A DNA stretch of 42,559 bases from CAZQWJ01 sp964597265 (GTDB taxonomy: Bacteria; Patescibacteriota; 4484-211; JAGQKX01). The position numbers and the translations under genes were made by a program. Within the stretch, counting starts at the first letter, position 1; the number at the start of each line of letters is the position of its first letter. The stretch is taken from NCBI GenBank assembly GCA_964597265.1, contig CAZQWJ010000007.1, forward strand, positions 1 through 42,559, in the 5' to 3' direction. The notes below the pieces were generated by a model. It was not told the DNA's origin, searched no databases, and saw nothing but the letters and a program-made list of their open reading frames with translations. This document shows, piece after piece, positions 41,385 through 42,559 of the stretch.

Positions 41385-41477
41385 AATCCAGAGTTTCTGG
41401 ATTCTGAATTAAATTCAGAATGACAAGCATTTATTGGGCGGTTTGACTTCTTCGTCATCCCAAACTAGATTTGGGAT
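41385..41477. repeat. Intergenic palindromes upstream of the DHH/P-loop gene
   Basis: Three small inverted repeats lie in the 293-base gap: AATCCAGA/TCTGGATT (41385-41403), ATTCTGAAT/ATTCAGAAT (41401-41421) and ATCCCAAA/TTTGGGAT (41457-41477), the last two with the GTCAT and ATCCAG flanks of the copies near recX and the ABC genes. No gene is seen in 41324-41616. Confidence 0.75.
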
Positions 41478-41529
41478 CCAGTAATGTAGGGTATAAATGT
41501 ATAGTTTTAGGATGACAAAGAGTAAGTTG

Positions 41530-41553
41530 AAGGGGCGCTAGGCAGCGCCCCTT
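41530..41553 (-). terminator. Terminator hairpin after the tandem Csx15-like gene
   Basis: A perfect 10-base stem AAGGGGCGCT/AGCGCCCCTT with a 4-base loop lies 64 bases beyond the stop. A further TGCCAGGG/CCCTGGCA pairing lies between it and the stop codon. Confidence 0.7.
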
Positions 41554-41616
41554 CCAGGTGCCAGGGTCTTGCTCACGTTTCTCTTTTTGACGCTATTGCA
41601 ATCCCCTGGCAGTTTT

Positions 41617-42516
41617 TTAGCTCTCTAGCGCGGCAGCAACCGCGTCGAGAGCCTCCAGAAATCCGTCCGGAAGGACGGAAGTTGTGGCGGCGTGCATCGC
41701 CGCCATGTCGTAGACCGCCTGAAGCACCTCGCGGTCTACGATTATTGATGCGGCCGCCTGCCGGTCGGCCTCCGCCGCCTGGGCGCGGTTTCGAATATCT
41801 TGGAGATCTACGATCTCCGTCACATCGAAACCGGCGGCTGGGGTTCCCTCAGTCCGGAAAATCCGGGGGAACCCGCCGCTACGGCCATGGATCGCCGCGA
41901 GGACGATCATGGCCGCACCCGCGTGGCCGGGTAGGCCAACGACATACCGGCCTTCCTGCCACTGCTCGGCAGTGAGGCCAGCAGCGGCCACCTGGTTGCG
42001 GACCTGGGCGGTCAATGCGTCCGGGGTGTCCAGGCTGTACTGGACAGACAGCTCCCGAACGACAACCTCTCCACCCAATTGTTCCCCGAGTTGCTCTTTT
42101 TGGCTCGGGGTAATTGGATGGCCGAAGTTTATGACAACCGGCCCGCTATCGGCGGCCGTTTCCACCTCCGTCTCCACGTAGCGCTCAGCGCGCTCCGCGG
42201 TGCGGAGGGAGTTAAGGTCCACCGCGCCGGCGATGTCAAACGCCGGCGGTCCTCCAACCAGATACACCGCGGGGAAATTTCCGCGGCGGCCGTGGAGGAC
42301 GGCCAGGACGACTGCTGCCCCCGGGCCGTACGGGGCCGGGAGCCACCCCGCCATGTCGGCGGACATCGCCATGCCGGCATCAAAGCCGGACTCGGCGACA
42401 CCGCCGTCCGCGACGGGGGCGAACTGGATAGAAAACTCCCCGACCTCAGAGTCGGGGGGGAGTTGAGCAATTTGGGCCTCGCTTAACGCGCGGCCCGAGT
42501 TTAGTAAAACTGCCAT
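41617..42516 (-). CDS. Protein with two tandem Csx15-like domains
   Basis: This 299-residue protein is an internal duplication. Domain 1 (about 1-115) and domain 2 (about 125-250) share three blocks: LLNSGRALSEAQIAQL versus VINFGHPITPSQKEQL, AAVVLAVLHGRRGNFPAVYL versus AAMIVLAAIHGRSGGFPRIF, and FDIAGAVDLNSLR versus FDVTEIVDLQDIR. Both, and domain 2 most clearly, match my memory of the CRISPR-associated Csx15 family, a predicted ring nuclease of type III systems that degrades cyclic oligoadenylates. A helical tail of 50 residues follows. Domain 1 is more diverged. A near-perfect ribosome site (AAAGGAGGTGA) precedes the ATG. No Cas gene is nearby in the window. The assignment is from memory and activity is unproven. 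Confidence 0.65.
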   Translation of the reverse strand: MAVLLNSGRALSEAQIAQLPPDSEVGEFSIQFAPVADGGVAESGFDAGMAMSADMAGWLPAPYGPGAAVVLAVLHGRRGNFPAVYLVGGPPAFDIAGAVDLNSLRTAERAERYVETEVETAADSGPVVINFGHPITPSQKEQLGEQLGGEVVVRELSVQYSLDTPDALTAQVRNQVAAAGLTAEQWQEGRYVVGLPGHAGAAMIVLAAIHGRSGGFPRIFRTEGTPAAGFDVTEIVDLQDIRNRAQAAEADRQAAASIIVDREVLQAVYDMAAMHAATTSVLPDGFLEALDAVAAALES

Positions 42517-42559
42517 TTTTCACCTCCTTTGGTTGGGCATGGCCTGCCCGCTGGTGCCC
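42517..42559 (-). promoter_or_regulatory. Leader with a strong ribosome site at the right edge
   Basis: On the minus strand, AAAGGAGGTGA lies 4 bases before the ATG at 42516. Upstream, GGGCAGGCCATGCCC can form a small hairpin. The promoter must lie outside the window. Confidence 0.6.

Noticed and set aside
1..42559. CRISPR array or cas genes, expected because of the Csx15-like and Csx3-AAA-like proteins
   Set aside because: No direct repeats with regular spacers and no Cas10, Cas7, Cas5, Cas6, Cas1 or Cas2 motifs were seen in the window.

Overview
The window looks like a piece of a small-genome bacterium of the Candidate Phyla Radiation (Patescibacteria) type; I cannot name the lineage. The pointers are short core proteins, a recA-recX-rny-ymdB-hup run, PilN/PilO, proteins with Pro/Thr linkers and terminal membrane helices, a divergent RNase P RNA, and start codons that mostly sit only 6-9 bases after a -10 box with no Shine-Dalgarno site. 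The last point suggests leaderless mRNAs for about 24 genes.

Layout: 1-2.4 kb holds a partial gene, a DUF488 protein, a prepilin-like protein with a secreted partner, tRNA-Pro(GGG) and a four-helix-bundle gene broken by an in-frame TAA. 2.4-9.2 kb is housekeeping: recA, recX, rny (without its membrane anchor), ymdB, HU, miaA and an AI-2E family permease. 9.2-13.4 kb has a secreted FN3-like protein, rnpB, a PHP-domain gene broken by an in-frame TAG, and comM. 13.4-19.4 kb is envelope related: pilN-pilO, two Pro/Thr-rich surface proteins next to a sortase, DUF4446, DUF3048 and a winged-helix regulator. 19.4-32.5 kb has secD-secF, a LytR_C membrane protein, galU, pcm, a cupin, an ABC exporter pair, a mini carbonic-anhydrase-like protein, an acyltransferase, an alpha/beta hydrolase, ychF, a uracil-DNA glycosylase, a lone receiver domain and pyruvate kinase.

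From 32.7 kb to the right edge the style changes. The genes become visibly GC-rich, nearly all lie on the minus strand, four of the five start behind strong AGGAGG or AGAGGTG ribosome sites, and each is followed by its own GC-rich hairpin. They encode a GNAT acetyltransferase, a 1566-residue DEAH helicase with a long C-terminal extension, an unknown 133-residue protein, a DHH-phosphoesterase-like protein fused to a P-loop domain resembling the ATPase part of Csx3-AAA proteins, and a protein made of two tandem domains resembling CRISPR-associated Csx15. A type II toxin-antitoxin pair with leaderless, AT-richer style interrupts the block on the plus strand. No cas gene or CRISPR array is visible. 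A CRISPR-independent module built from ring-nuclease-like parts is the most interesting possibility here; the family links come from memory of sequence patterns and were not searched.

A 100-N gap at 39662-39761 is flanked by the same 55 bases on both sides. Collapsing the duplicate restores an intact 557-residue reading frame, so the gap looks like a scaffolding artefact. Intergenic spaces carry a family of small palindromes with compensating arm changes.
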